DNA of 64,000 bases, from assembly GCA_963781215.1 (NCBI GenBank), contig CAWAFE010000006.1, positions 1-64,000 on the forward strand, in the 5' to 3' direction. Source of the stretch: AP-15 sp963781215 (GTDB lineage Bacteria; Pseudomonadota; Alphaproteobacteria; ATCC43930; CGMCC-115725). Under the pieces are notes generated by a model. The model was not told where the DNA came from and did no database searches. It saw nothing but the letters and a program-made list of their open reading frames with translations. Within the stretch, counting starts at the first letter, position 1. Each line of letters opens with the position of its first letter. Shown piece after piece: positions 26,767-35,916 of the stretch. Made by a program: the position numbers and the translations under genes.

Positions 26767-26974
26767 CAGCAGAAAGCGCGGCATGGGCAGCTTCCAATGC
26801 GGCCACGGCTTGCTCGCGCGAAACCGACGGAAAAGCGTCGAGGAATTCGTCGAGGCTATACCCCCGTTCGAGGTAGTCGATCAGATTGCGCAACGGCACC
26901 CGCGTCCCGACGAACACCGGCGTTCCTCCCAAAATCTCCTTGTCCCTGTGGACCGCTGCGGTTTTTATCATCAT
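26747..26974 (-). CDS. DUF433 protein, putative antitoxin
   Basis: 75 aa, first gene of the pair. The family core is complete: HRDKEILGGTPVFVGTRVPL then NLIDYLERGYSLDEFLDAFP and SREQAVAALE, a small winged-helix-like DNA-binding fold. Together with the DUF5615 gene it makes a probable toxin-antitoxin module lying between the gap gene and a duplicated gap 5' end. Confidence 0.85.
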   Translation of the reverse strand: MMIKTAAVHRDKEILGGTPVFVGTRVPLRNLIDYLERGYSLDEFLDAFPSVSREQAVAALEAAHAALSADAHSAG

Positions 26975-27051
26975 CGAACCGTACCGAACCGTGCAAGATT
27001 GGGCGGGATTTGGTCAACGCCTCGTCGCGCCGGAGAGGCGAGTGCGGGCGG

Positions 27052-27115
27052 ACCCGTTGATCGCCACCCGAATTGCCATCGCCTATCCTCCCACGTAACC
27101 GTCGCTTCAGCTTAG
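27052..27115 (-). pseudogene. Remnant of a second gap 5' end (64-bp direct repeat)
   Basis: On the minus strand this reads a leader and then ATG GCA ATT CGG GTG GCG ATC AAC GGG, i.e. MAIRVAING, against MAVRVAING of gap. Homology stops after the ninth codon. The leader is 94% identical to that of gap over the repeat. It is best explained as the start of a paralogous gap copy whose body was lost. Confidence 0.7.
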
Positions 27116-27178
27116 GATCGAGCGTCGTCCTGCCGCAAGCATTGAGGCGAACATCGCCGGCGGCGGATAGCACACCCC

Positions 27179-27985
27179 TCAGGCGTATTTGAGGGTGATC
27201 CCGCCATCGACGACGAGTTCGATGCCAGTCACGTATTTCGCCTCGTCGGACGCGAGATAGAGGCAGGCATAAGCGACGTCCCAGGCGTCGCCCATATGGC
27301 CCATCGGGCATTGCGCTTCGCGCGCCTTCCACATTTCCGCGATGTCGCCCCCGCCGTATTCGGCGGCGAGCCCGGCCGATTTTTCGACCATCGGCGTCTT
27401 CATCAAGCCGGGCAGAACGGTATTCGCGCGAATATGCTTGGCGGCGTACTGCGCCGCAGTGGTGCGCGTCAGGTGGATCATTGCGGCTTTTGTCGCGTAA
27501 TAGGTGGAGTAGGGCACGCCGGTGTAGCGGATCCCGGCGATCGAGGAAATGTTGACGATGGAGCCGCCACCCTGCCGCTCCATGATCGGGATCACGTGCT
27601 TCATTGTGAGATAACAGCCCTTGAGGTTCACCGCGAATAGCCGGTCCCATTCTTCTTCGGGAAGGTCCACGACGCCGCCAACGACCGCGAGACCGACGTT
27701 GTAATCCACGACGTCGAGGCGGCCGTAGACATCGATGCAAGCATCGACCATGCGAGCGATGTCTTCGTGGCTGGTCACGTCGGCGCAAATTGCGGTCGCT
27801 AATCCGTTTTCCCGGCGAATTATCGCGGCGGTTTCATTGGCCGCATCTTCACTGATATCGGCGCAAAGCACCTTTGCCCCTTCGCGCGCGAACAGCACCG
27901 CCGCCGCCTTGCCGTTGCCCCAGCCCGGCCCGATAGACCCGGCTCCGACCACGAGCGCGACTTTGTCACGCAAGCGCCCGTTCAT
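27179..27985 (-). CDS. Short-chain dehydrogenase/reductase
   Basis: 268-aa classical SDR. The nucleotide-binding loop is VVGAGSIGPGWGNGKAAA, a slightly expanded version of the usual TGxxxGIG; the catalytic residues are Ser in NISSIAGIRYTG and Tyr-x-x-x-Lys in YYATKAAMIHL. The C-terminus VTGIELVVDGGITLKYA is the common SDR ending. The substrate is unknown. The ATG at 27985 is chosen because longer readings overlap tkt. It follows tkt by 25 bp and may be co-transcribed with it, an unusual neighbour for this locus. Confidence 0.87.
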   Translation of the reverse strand: MNGRLRDKVALVVGAGSIGPGWGNGKAAAVLFAREGAKVLCADISEDAANETAAIIRRENGLATAICADVTSHEDIARMVDACIDVYGRLDVVDYNVGLAVVGGVVDLPEEEWDRLFAVNLKGCYLTMKHVIPIMERQGGGSIVNISSIAGIRYTGVPYSTYYATKAAMIHLTRTTAAQYAAKHIRANTVLPGLMKTPMVEKSAGLAAEYGGGDIAEMWKAREAQCPMGHMGDAWDVAYACLYLASDEAKYVTGIELVVDGGITLKYA

Positions 27986-28010
27986 CGTTCCCTCCCCCGA
28001 GCCGGAATGT

Positions 28011-30018
28011 TCAGAGCAAGGCACGGGCCGCTTCGGCGACCTTTTCCGGCGTAATGCCGAAATGCGGGTAGAGCTGCTCCCCGGGGGCGGAAGCGCCGAA
28101 ATCCTCCATCCCGACAAAAGCCCCGTGCCGGCCAATCCAGCGTTCCCAGCCGAATTCAACGGCGGCCTCGACCGCGACCCGGGGTACGGAGCCGAGGACC
28201 GCGTCCTGGTATTCCCGCGGCTCCCGTTCGAAGAGCCGCCAGCACGGCATCGAGACGACCGCGGCGCGGACGCCGTCCTTTGCCAGCGCGGCGCGCGCTT
28301 CGATCGCCAGCGACACTTCGGAACCGGTGGCGAGGAGGGTGACCTGGCGCCCGCCGTCCGCCTCGGCCAGCACATAGGCGCCGCGCGCCGAACGGTTCTC
28401 GGCCGACGCCTCGCGCCGCAGCAGCGGCAATCCCTGCCGGGTCAGGGCGAGGACCGAAGGGGTGTCGCGGCGATGCAAAGCCAGCGCCCAGCATTCGGCA
28501 GTCTCGATCGCGTCGGCCGGGCGAAACACCAGGAGCCGCGGGATCGCCCTGCAGCGCCGCCAGATGCTCGACCGGCTGATGGGTCGGGCCGTCCTCGCCG
28601 AGCCCGATCGAATCGTGGGTCATCACATAGACGACGCCGAGGTCCGAGAACGCCGACAGCCGGATCGACGGACGACAGTAATCGGTAAAGCACAGAAAGG
28701 TGCCGCCATAGGGGATCAGCCCGCCATGCGCGGCGATGCCGTTCATCGCCGCCGCCATGCCGTGCTCGCGCACCCCGTAATGGACATAGCGGCCGGTGAA
28801 ATCGCCGGGTCTGACCTCTTTCTGGCCCTTGGCCTTGGTGTTGTTCGAGGGCGTGAGGTCGGCCGAGCCGCCGACCAGTTCCGGAACCACGGCGGTCAGC
28901 GCGTCGAGCGTCGCGCCTGAGGCCTGCCGCGTCGCCAGCTTGGCGTCGGCGGCGCGGAAATCGGCGCATAGCTTCGCAATCGCGGCGTCGAAGCCGGCGG
29001 GAAGTTCGCGCTTCTGCCGGCGAAGGAATTCGCGGCGGCGCTCGGCCGGCAACGATTGCAGGCGCGACTCCCAGGCCTGGCGCAACGATTCGCCGCGCTT
29101 GCCGGCATCACGCCACGCCGCGGCGACGTCTTCGGGGACGACAAAGGGCGGGTAATTCCAGCCGAGCCGCTCGCGCGCGCCGGCAATTTCTTCAGCGCCC
29201 AAGGCTGCGCCGTGGGCCGCCGCGGTGCCGGCCTTGGTCGGCGCACCAAAGGCGATCACCGTGCGGCAAGCGATCAGGTTCGGCCGGTCGCTCTTGTGCG
29301 CCCGTTCGATGGCAGCGGCGATCGCATCGGTGTCGTGGCCGTCGATGCGCTCAGCGGCCCAGCCATGGGCGCGAAAGCGCCCGAGCTGGTCGTCCGAGAC
29401 GGCAAGGGCCGTCGGCCCGTCGATCGAGATCGAATTGTCGTCGTAGAGGACAATGAGCTTCGAGAGGCGCAGATGGCCGGCCAGCGACATCGCCTCGTGG
29501 CTGATCCCCTCCATCAGGCAGCCGTCGCCGCAAAAGACATAGGTGTGGTGGTCGACGACCGCGCCGCCAAACTCGGCCGCCAGCATCCGCTCGGCGATTG
29601 CCATGCCGACCGAATTGGCCAGCCCCTGGCCGAGCGGCCCGGTCGTCACCTCGATACCGGCCGCATGGCCGCGCTCCGGATGACCGGCGGTGCGGCTGCC
29701 GAGCTGCCGGAAACGCTCGATCTCGGCCATCGTCATGTCGGCATAGCCGAGGAGGTGAAGGAGGCCGTAGAGCAGCATCGAGCCGTGCCCGTTCGACAAC
29801 AGAAAGCGGTCGCGGTCGGGCCAATCGGGTGCGGCCGAATCAAAGCGCAGAAATTTTGTGAACAGCACCGTCGCGATGTCGGCCATGCCCATCGGCATGC
29901 CCGGATGGCCGGACTTGGCCTTCTCGACCGCGTCCATCGCTAGCGCTCGCAGCGCGTCGGCCATATGGCGCAGGTGAGGGTCACGGGGGGCGGGGAGGGG
30001 AGGGGCGATGTCGTTCAT
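28011..30018 (-). CDS. tkt: Transketolase, single-base frameshift
   Basis: Thiamine-diphosphate enzyme of the pentose phosphate and Calvin-type pathways. The frame from 30018 contains KAKSGHPGMPMGMADIATVL, the ThDP motif GDGCLMEGISHEAMS, and the pyrimidine-domain YGVREHGMAAAMNG and DSIGLGEDGPTHQPVEHL. It then shifts at the CCC of 28547-28549, where one extra base separates AALQ from AIPRLLVFRPADAIETAECW; the C-terminal domain runs to 28011. Joined length is about 668 aa, normal for the family. As an essential-type enzyme it is unlikely to be truly broken, so I read this as a sequence error. Confidence 0.94.
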
Positions 30019-30493
30019 ATGTTCAGAATAGCGGCTGGCCCGATCGGGACAAGGGGAGTCGACCCCATCGGACCGAGGCATGCTCGTCTTCGACCTTCGG
30101 TTGGGCAGCTCACTCCTGTTATTCCTGTTAATACAGGGAAATCATCAGGCAGTGCTCACGCTTTGGTTGACGAGGCAGGCTCGCACCGCGCCACCCGCAG
30201 AACCCCGCCGTCTGCCGGCAAAGGTCGAGCTGCATCCAGAGAGCGCGTGCAAGAAGGCCATTCGAGGAGCCCCATCGGTAATCGCGATGAGGTTGCCATC
30301 CGATTACGGCTATTCTGCGAACCCCGTTGCGACGCGCCCCTGCTTAGCGACGTACGCATAGGGACTGTATCTCCAAAGGCTGGCGGGGTGCATAAACGGT
30401 GTCGACCTGACCGTATTTACGGGGGCACGGGAGTTGAAGCCGCGCAATGCGCGGCGCTGTTCGGTTCTACGCTTGCCGTAAGGAGAACCGGCG
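30019..30493. other. Noncoding gap between tkt and the cyclase gene
   Basis: About 475 bp separating divergent genes. I find no gene or RNA. It contains a short palindrome CCTGT-TAAT-ACAGG (30124-30137) beside a direct CCTGTTA repeat, which could be an operator but is unproven. Confidence 0.35.
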
Positions 30494-31632
30494 ATGACCT
30501 CGCATCATCAGGACGGCGCCATCTCGGGTCCGGCCGCAGGCACGCGCGAATACGGGTCGAGTTCGGTTCGATTTTCGTGCGATACGCGGCACGACGTCCG
30601 GGTCTTCTGGCCGCGTTTTTGATCAGCGGGTTTGTCGTCGGAATCGCCTACCGCCTGCTGATCGACCCCGCCGCCGAGCGGGATCTGGCGAACTATCTTC
30701 GCAGCGGGCTGCACGGGGTCGGCATCGCGCTGGCCGCGTGGACCGTGCAGATGGGGTTTGCGTCGAACGCCCGGTCCTCCCTCGGCGCAGCGCTCAGGCG
30801 ATTGCCGGTATCAGGCGAAGTCCTCGTCCGGTCGCTGGCGATGACCGCCGCACTGGTAATCGCCGGCGTCTCCTTGCAGCTCCTGCTTTACGCCGAGCCG
30901 CTTGGTTTGCACTGGTTCACCGCGGATTGGTTCGCCACGACCTTGCCGCGGATCGTGGCGCTCGGGTTCGCCATATCGCTCATCATCGGCGCGGTAACCG
31001 AGACCGGCCGGCTGATCGGCGGCCCGGTGCTGACCAGCGTCGTGTTGGGAACCTACCATCGTCCGGTCCGCGAGCAGCGGATCGTAATGTTCCTCGATAT
31101 CGCCGGGTCGACGCGGCTCGCAGAAAAAATGGGCGAGCTGCGGGTGCATGACCTGATCACCCGGTTCTTTTTCGATATCGACGAACCGATCAGCGACCAT
31201 GGCGGCGCGGTGCATGCCTATGTCGGCGACGAGGTGATCGTCACCTGGCCGGTCACCCCTGACCCGGCCCGCAATGCGCGGTGCCTCGCGTGCTTTTTCG
31301 CGATCGAGCGCACGATGGCTCGTCTCGCGGCCGATTATCGCCGTGAGTTCGAATTTGTTCCGCACTTCCGCGCCGGTCTGCATGTCGGTGCGGTGATCGT
31401 CAGCGAATGCGGCGACGCCAAACGCCAGCTCGCCTATTTCGGCGACACGATGAATGTCGCGGCCAGGCTGTGCGAATACTGCAAGGCGATCGATCAGCGC
31501 CTGGTCGTTTCCGGAGACCTGCTGCGTCAGGTGACGGTCCCGGCCGACCTGCGGGTCGGCGATGGCGAGAGCGTCGCGCTACGCGGACGGCAAGAGCGGA
31601 TCGAAACGCATGCAATTCAACAGCGCGCATGA
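30494..31632 (+). CDS. Membrane class III adenylate/guanylate cyclase (start region frameshifted)
   Basis: Four hydrophobic helices (PGLLAAFLISGFVVGIAYRL, the GVGIALAAWTVQMGFA region, MTAALVIAGVSLQLLLYA, IVALGFAISLIIGAV) are followed by a class III catalytic domain: VMFLDIAGSTRLAEKMG and HAYVGDEVIVTWPV supply the two metal-binding Asp positions, and YFGDTMNVAARLCEYCK the transition-state region. It would make cyclic nucleotide at the membrane. The ATG at 30494 has a good AAGGAG but is in a different frame from the domain, implying a frameshift between about 30500 and 30570; otherwise translation could begin at GTG 30577. Only residues after 30577 are certain. Confidence 0.82.
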
Positions 31633-31635
31633 GGC

Positions 31636-31750
31636 GGAAGCGCGTGCATTCCACCTCCAATGTCGCGCGCCAGCAGCTCGGCGTCGAGACGCATTCTGTA
31701 CCGTCCGGATTTCTCTCGCTTGTGGTCGCGCTTGAAGCGGGCGGGTGTGC
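31636..31750 (-). pseudogene. Truncated YafQ-type toxin remnant
   Basis: Immediately after the DinJ stop the minus strand reads TPARFKRDHKREKSGRYRMR then LDAELLARDI, matching the N-terminus of YafQ mRNA interferases, and then loses similarity after about 32 residues. The catalytic C-terminal two thirds of the toxin are absent; the cyclase gene ends just beyond. Confidence 0.6.
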
Positions 31751-32014
31751 CTAACAGTCCGCATTGAGGCTCGCGAGCAGTTTCCTCGGCGGTCCGGCGG
31801 TCGTCAGCTCGCCGCGCCGTGCCGCCTTCATCGCCTCGATCGTCTCGTTATTGGGCACCAGCGGGTCGAACGGCAGCGCCTTCTCCTTGGCGATCTTGAC
31901 CATCATCAGGCGGAAGGCGTCGGACACGGTCAGACCCATCGCACTCAGCACGGCAGCGGCCTCGTTCTTGATGCGCTCGTCGATGCGCGCACGGACGACG
32001 GAATTGGCGGGCAT
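31751..32014 (-). CDS. RelB/DinJ-family antitoxin
   Basis: 87-aa ribbon-helix-helix antitoxin: NSVVRARIDERIKNEAAAVL followed by SAMGLTVSDAFRLMMVKIAK is the full family domain, and the acidic tail that would wrap the toxin reads LVPNNETIEAMKAARRG. Its expected partner, a YafQ-type toxin, begins directly downstream but is truncated, so this is an orphan antitoxin. It is divergent from the first NHL-propeller gene. Confidence 0.85.
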   Translation of the reverse strand: MPANSVVRARIDERIKNEAAAVLSAMGLTVSDAFRLMMVKIAKEKALPFDPLVPNNETIEAMKAARRGELTTAGPPRKLLASLNADC

Positions 32015-32129
32015 GGCTGACTCCTTGGGCTACAGCACACCAGGATCTGGTTTCAAGAAAACCCACGAGGATTGTTTCGGGAGGGTGCGTTCGCTAGGCT
32101 GCGCCTCGGCGCATCGGGGAGAGGCTGGC

Positions 32130-33077
32130 ATGGCGATCATCGTTGGGTCAGGCGACTACAAATACGAGATCAAGGAAAACTGGGCGAAACTGCCCGACGG
32201 CTGGTCGTTCAAGGAGGTGGCGGCGGTCGGGGTCGACAGGAACGACAATGTCTACGCCTTTGGCCGCGGCGAGCATCCGATGATGATTTTCGACCGCGAG
32301 GGCAATTTCCTGCGGTCGTGGGGCGAGGGCCAGTACCCGCGCGCACACGGCGTTCATATGGGGCCGGACGATTCGATCTACCTGACCGACGACGGCGGCC
32401 ATTTCGTGCGCAAATGCTCGCTCGACGGCAAGGTCCTGCTGGAGCTCGGGGTGCCCGGCACGCCCGCGCCCTATCTGAGCGGCGAACCGTTCAACCGCTG
32501 CACCCACACGGCGCTATCGCCGAAGGGCGAGATCTACGTCTCGGACGGCTATGGCAACGCCCGGGTCCACAAATATTCGCCGGACGGCAAGCTCTTGATG
32601 TCGTGGGGCGAGCCCGGCAGCGATGCCGGCCAGTTCAACCTCGTCCACAACATCTGCGCCGATGCCGACGGCTGGGTCTATGTCGCGGACCGCGAGAACC
32701 ACCGGGTCCAGGTGTTCGACGGCAACGGCAAGTACGAGACGCAGTGGAACAATCTGCACCGGCCGTGCGGGCTCTACATGCCGTACAGCCATAACCCGGT
32801 CTGTTATATCGGCGAGCTTTCGGTCAACCGCCTCAATGCCAATCTCGGGCCGCGGGTCAGCATCGTCGATAATCAGGGCAAGCTGTTGTCGCGGATCGGC
32901 GATCCGTTTGCCGGAACCGCGCCGACCGCGTTTATCGGGCCGCACGGCCTGGCGGTCGATTCGCGCGGCGATCTCTACGTCGGCGAGGTATGCTGGACCT
33001 TGTGGCCGGGGCTATTTCCGGGCGAGCCGCATCCGCCGGGGCTGCGGGCCTTGCAGAAATACGAACGGGTGCATTGA
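32130..33077 (+). CDS. NHL-repeat beta-propeller protein, copy 1
   Basis: 315 aa from an ATG preceded by GGGGAGAGG. At least five NHL-type blades recur: VGVDRNDNVYAFGRGEHP, HGVHMGPDDSIYLTDDGG, TALSPKGEIYVSDGYGNARV, HNICADADGWVYVADRENHR and HGLAVDSRGDLYVGEV. The family is annotated as peptidyl-alpha-hydroxyglycine alpha-amidating lyase-like, but in bacteria its role is unclear. There is no signal peptide. The next gene is a close paralogue, so this is a tandem duplication. Confidence 0.85.
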   Translation: MAIIVGSGDYKYEIKENWAKLPDGWSFKEVAAVGVDRNDNVYAFGRGEHPMMIFDREGNFLRSWGEGQYPRAHGVHMGPDDSIYLTDDGGHFVRKCSLDGKVLLELGVPGTPAPYLSGEPFNRCTHTALSPKGEIYVSDGYGNARVHKYSPDGKLLMSWGEPGSDAGQFNLVHNICADADGWVYVADRENHRVQVFDGNGKYETQWNNLHRPCGLYMPYSHNPVCYIGELSVNRLNANLGPRVSIVDNQGKLLSRIGDPFAGTAPTAFIGPHGLAVDSRGDLYVGEVCWTLWPGLFPGEPHPPGLRALQKYERVH

Positions 33078-33082
33078 GTTCA

Positions 33083-33172
33083 CGGCCGTCATTCCCGCGA
33101 AAGCGGGAACCCAGGGCTGCAAGGGCCTGAACGATCGCCCCTGGGCCCCGCTTTCGCGGGGGCGACGATCAA
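33083..33172. repeat. Dispersed inverted repeat (ATTCCCGCGAAAGCGGGAA type)
   Basis: TTCCCGC-GAAA-GCGGGAA (33091-33109) opens the unit and GCCCCGCTTTCGCGGGGGCGA closes it, with a GGGC-rich middle. A diverged copy lies at 58545-58625. It fills the gap between the two NHL genes. Confidence 0.75.
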
Positions 33173-33188
33173 TCAAAGGAGAAAATGA

Positions 33189-34148
33189 ATGGCGATCATC
33201 GTCGGCGACGGCGACTACAAATACCGGATCATCGAGGACTGGGCGAAATTGCCCGATGGCTGGTCGTTCAAGGAGGTCGGCGCGGTGGGCGTCGACGCCA
33301 GGGACAATGTCTATGTCTTCAATCGGGGCGAGCACCCGGTCATGGTCTTCGACCGTAGCGGCAAGTTCCTGCGATCCTGGGGCGAAGGCCAGTATCCGCG
33401 CGCGCACGGCGTCCATATGGGCCCGGACGATTCGATCTACCTGACCGACGACGGCGGCCATTTCATGCGCAAATGCTCGCTCGACGGCAAGGTGCTCTTG
33501 GAGCTCGGCGTCCCCGGCGAGCCCAAGCCCTATATGAGCGGCGAGCCGTTCCACCGCTGCACCCACACCGCCTTGTCGCCGAAGGGCGAGATCTATGTCT
33601 CGGACGGCTACGGCAACGCCCGCGTCCACAAATACACCCCGGACGGCAAGCTGTTGATGTCGTGGGGCGAGCCGGGCACCGACCCCGGCCAGTTCAACAT
33701 CGTGCACAACATCTGCACCGACGCCGACGGCTGGGTCTATGTCGCCGACCGCGAGAACCATCGCATTCAGGTCTTCGACGGCAACGGCAAGTACGAGACG
33801 CAGTGGAACAATCTGCACCGGCCCTGCGGGCTCTACATGGACTACACCCGCCATCCGGTCGCCTATATCGGCGAGCTGGGGCCGGTGCAGCCGGTCAACC
33901 GCAACAGCCCGAACCTCGGGCCACGGGTCAGCATCGTCGACAACCAGGGCAAGCTGTTGTCGCGCTTTGGCGAGCAGCATGCCGGCACGGCGCCGACCGC
34001 GTTTCTCGGGCCGCACGGGCTGAGCGTCGATTCGCGCGGCGACCTCTATGTCGGCGAGGTGTCGTGGACGCAATGGCCGCAATTCTATCCAGACACACCG
34101 CGGCCGGCTTACATCCGCTCCTTGCAGAAATACGAGCGGGTGCGCTGA
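33189..34148 (+). CDS. NHL-repeat beta-propeller protein, copy 2
   Basis: 319 aa, paralogue of the preceding gene: 47 of the first 60 residues are identical, and all blades correspond, with a short insertion (GPVQPVNRNSPN) before the last third. Key blade motifs are HGVHMGPDDSIYLTDDGG and HGLSVDSRGDLYVGEVSW. GGAGAAAATGA supplies a good ribosome binding site. The two copies probably recognise related small molecules or proteins, but nothing in the sequence says which. Confidence 0.85.
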   Translation: MAIIVGDGDYKYRIIEDWAKLPDGWSFKEVGAVGVDARDNVYVFNRGEHPVMVFDRSGKFLRSWGEGQYPRAHGVHMGPDDSIYLTDDGGHFMRKCSLDGKVLLELGVPGEPKPYMSGEPFHRCTHTALSPKGEIYVSDGYGNARVHKYTPDGKLLMSWGEPGTDPGQFNIVHNICTDADGWVYVADRENHRIQVFDGNGKYETQWNNLHRPCGLYMDYTRHPVAYIGELGPVQPVNRNSPNLGPRVSIVDNQGKLLSRFGEQHAGTAPTAFLGPHGLSVDSRGDLYVGEVSWTQWPQFYPDTPRPAYIRSLQKYERVR

Positions 34149-34163
34149 TCGCCGCCCCTGGAG

Positions 34164-34376
34164 ATGAGCCGGCTGGAGGAGGCGCTGGCGCGGCTGGAGC
34201 GGGCGGTGGCGCGGCTCGAGGCGGCGTGCGCCAGCGGCGGCGAGGCCGAGCGGATACGCCGCGCCGCGGCGGCTGAGGCCGAGAGCTTGCGGTTGCGCGA
34301 GATCGCGGGCACGATCTCTGCCCGCGTCGACGGCGCGCTCGCCAAGCTCGGCCGGGCGCTCGGAGAGGAGGGCTGA
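34164..34376 (+). CDS. DUF4164-like coiled-coil protein upstream of zapA
   Basis: 70 aa, almost wholly a heptad-like coiled coil (LEEALARLERAVARLEAACA). Small proteins of this type (DUF4164) are encoded directly before zapA in many alphaproteobacteria, and the position here is the same: its stop is one base from the zapA start. It may act with ZapA at the division site, but I know of no demonstrated function. Confidence 0.75.
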   Translation: MSRLEEALARLERAVARLEAACASGGEAERIRRAAAAEAESLRLREIAGTISARVDGALAKLGRALGEEG

Positions 34377-34377
34377 G

Positions 34378-34716
34378 ATGAGCCAGGTCGCGGTGACGGT
34401 CAATGGCCGCCCGTTCAAGATCGCCTGCGACGACGGGCAGGAGCCGCGCATCCGCCGCCTCGCCCAATATGTCGACTCCCGCGTCGCCGAGTTCGTCCGG
34501 AGCCTGGGCCAGGTGGGCGAGGCGCGGCTGCTGCTGCTCGCGGCACTCGTCATCGCCGACGAATTGTCCGACGCCAACGAGGCGTTGGCGCAGGAGCGCA
34601 GCGAGGCGCGGGCCGCCGAGGGCGAGGCCGCCGGCGCCGCCGACGCCGCGGCCGGCGGCGTCCACGAGATCGCGCAGCGGATCGAAGCTATTGCGGCGCG
34701 GCTGGAGACGCCCTAG
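34378..34716 (+). CDS. zapA: Cell division protein ZapA
   Basis: 112 aa. FtsZ-ring stabiliser that cross-links FtsZ filaments. The ZapA domain is clear: VAVTVNGRPFKIACDDGQEP, RIRRLAQYVDSRVAEFVRSL and RLLLLAALVIADELSDANEAL, followed by an alanine/glutamate-rich coiled coil. It follows the DUF4164-like gene by one base and precedes 6S RNA, a conserved alphaproteobacterial arrangement. Confidence 0.92.
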   Translation: MSQVAVTVNGRPFKIACDDGQEPRIRRLAQYVDSRVAEFVRSLGQVGEARLLLLAALVIADELSDANEALAQERSEARAAEGEAAGAADAAAGGVHEIAQRIEAIAARLETP

Positions 34717-34721
34717 CTTTG

Positions 34722-34897
34722 TTGCTGCGGGGTGGGGCTGCGCGGCGCGTCAGGCCGCATGTTGCCCCGGGGCCGATTCCTACCTCTTGGGTGCTGTCCC
34801 TGCCGGAGTCGTGGCTTCGGTACATGGCGCCCACCTGCTACGGCGGGCCACGGAGGGATTGCATGCCAACGGCCGAGGCGGCTCCACCCCGCATCCA
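34722..34897 (+). ncRNA. ssrS: 6S RNA
   Basis: RNA that mimics an open promoter and binds the housekeeping RNA polymerase holoenzyme. The terminal closing stem is visible: TGCGGGGTGGGG at 34726-34737 pairs with CTCCACCCCGCA at 34882-34893. The intervening sequence has the GCCGG/CCGGC-rich arms and central unpaired region expected for the family (CCGATTCCTACCTCTTGGG near 34773). Its place directly after zapA is the conserved location of this gene in alphaproteobacteria. The ends are estimated. Confidence 0.82.
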
Positions 34898-34927
34898 CGA
34901 TGCCGGCAAGAATTGCGTGACTGAAAC

Positions 34928-35761
34928 GTGAACATCCTGTTGTGCGGAGACGTCGTCGGCCGGCCGGGCCGCGACGCGGTGAAGATACATCTGCCGGCGC
35001 TGCGGCGCGAGCTCGCGCTCGACCTTGTCGTGGTCAATGCGGAGAACGCCGCCCGCGGCTATGGCATCACCGAGCGGCTCGCCGGCGAGCTCTACGATTG
35101 CGGCGCCGACGTTCTGACCACCGGCAACCACGTCTGGGACCAGCGCGAGGTCATCCCCTATATCGACCGCGACCCGCGCCTGTTGCGCCCGGCGAACTTT
35201 CCCAAGGGTGCCCCCGGCGCCGGCTGGCGGCTGCATCCGCTGGCCGGCGGGCGCCAGGCGCTGGTCGTCAATTTGATGGGCCGGCTTTTCATGGACGCGC
35301 TCGACGACCCCTTCGCCGGGCTCGACGCGATCCTGGCCCTGCATCCGCTCGGCGGCGGGATCGCGGCGATCATCGTCGATTTTCACGCCGAGGCGTCGAG
35401 CGAGAAGATGGCGCTCGGCCACTACGCCGATGGCAGGGTCTCGGCGGTGCTGGGCACCCACACCCACGTCCCGACCGCCGACGCGCAGATCTTTCCCGGC
35501 GGCACCGCCTACATGACCGACACCGGGATGTGCGGCGACTACGATTCGGTGATCGGCATGCAGAAGGCGCCCTCGATGCGCCGCTTTGTGACCAAGGTGC
35601 CGGGCGAGAAGCCGCAGCCCGCCGAGGGCGAGGCGACCCTGTGCGGCGTCTTTGTCGAGACCGACGAAGCGAGCGGGCTCGCGCGCGCGGTCGAGCCGGT
35701 CCGAATCGGCGGCCGCCTTGTCCCGCATCTGCCGCGGCGCCCGGACCCGACAGCGGGCTAA
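34928..35761 (+). CDS. YmdB-family metallophosphoesterase
   Basis: 277 aa from a GTG. The phosphoesterase metal ligands are visible: GDVVGRPGRDAV at the start, NAENAARGYGIT, GNHVWDQREVIPY, DFHAEASSEKMALGHYADGR and GTHTHVPTADAQIF. The TIGR00282/YmdB family includes cyclic-nucleotide phosphodiesterases in other bacteria; the role here is unproven. In relatives a 5-formyltetrahydrofolate cyclo-ligase gene usually lies between 6S RNA and this gene; it is missing here. Confidence 0.9.
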   Translation: MNILLCGDVVGRPGRDAVKIHLPALRRELALDLVVVNAENAARGYGITERLAGELYDCGADVLTTGNHVWDQREVIPYIDRDPRLLRPANFPKGAPGAGWRLHPLAGGRQALVVNLMGRLFMDALDDPFAGLDAILALHPLGGGIAAIIVDFHAEASSEKMALGHYADGRVSAVLGTHTHVPTADAQIFPGGTAYMTDTGMCGDYDSVIGMQKAPSMRRFVTKVPGEKPQPAEGEATLCGVFVETDEASGLARAVEPVRIGGRLVPHLPRRPDPTAG

Positions 35762-35916
35762 CCGCCGGCCTTTTTGCGCCGAATTCCCAACGGGAAAGGC
35801 GCCGCCGGCGGCATTCCGGGGCGCCCCAATGCTGCCATATTGGATTGTTAGCCCGGCCCGTGCTACCCCGCGAGCCGAATTGACGCCGAACCCGACGGGG
35901 AGCCGCGCGGAAATCG

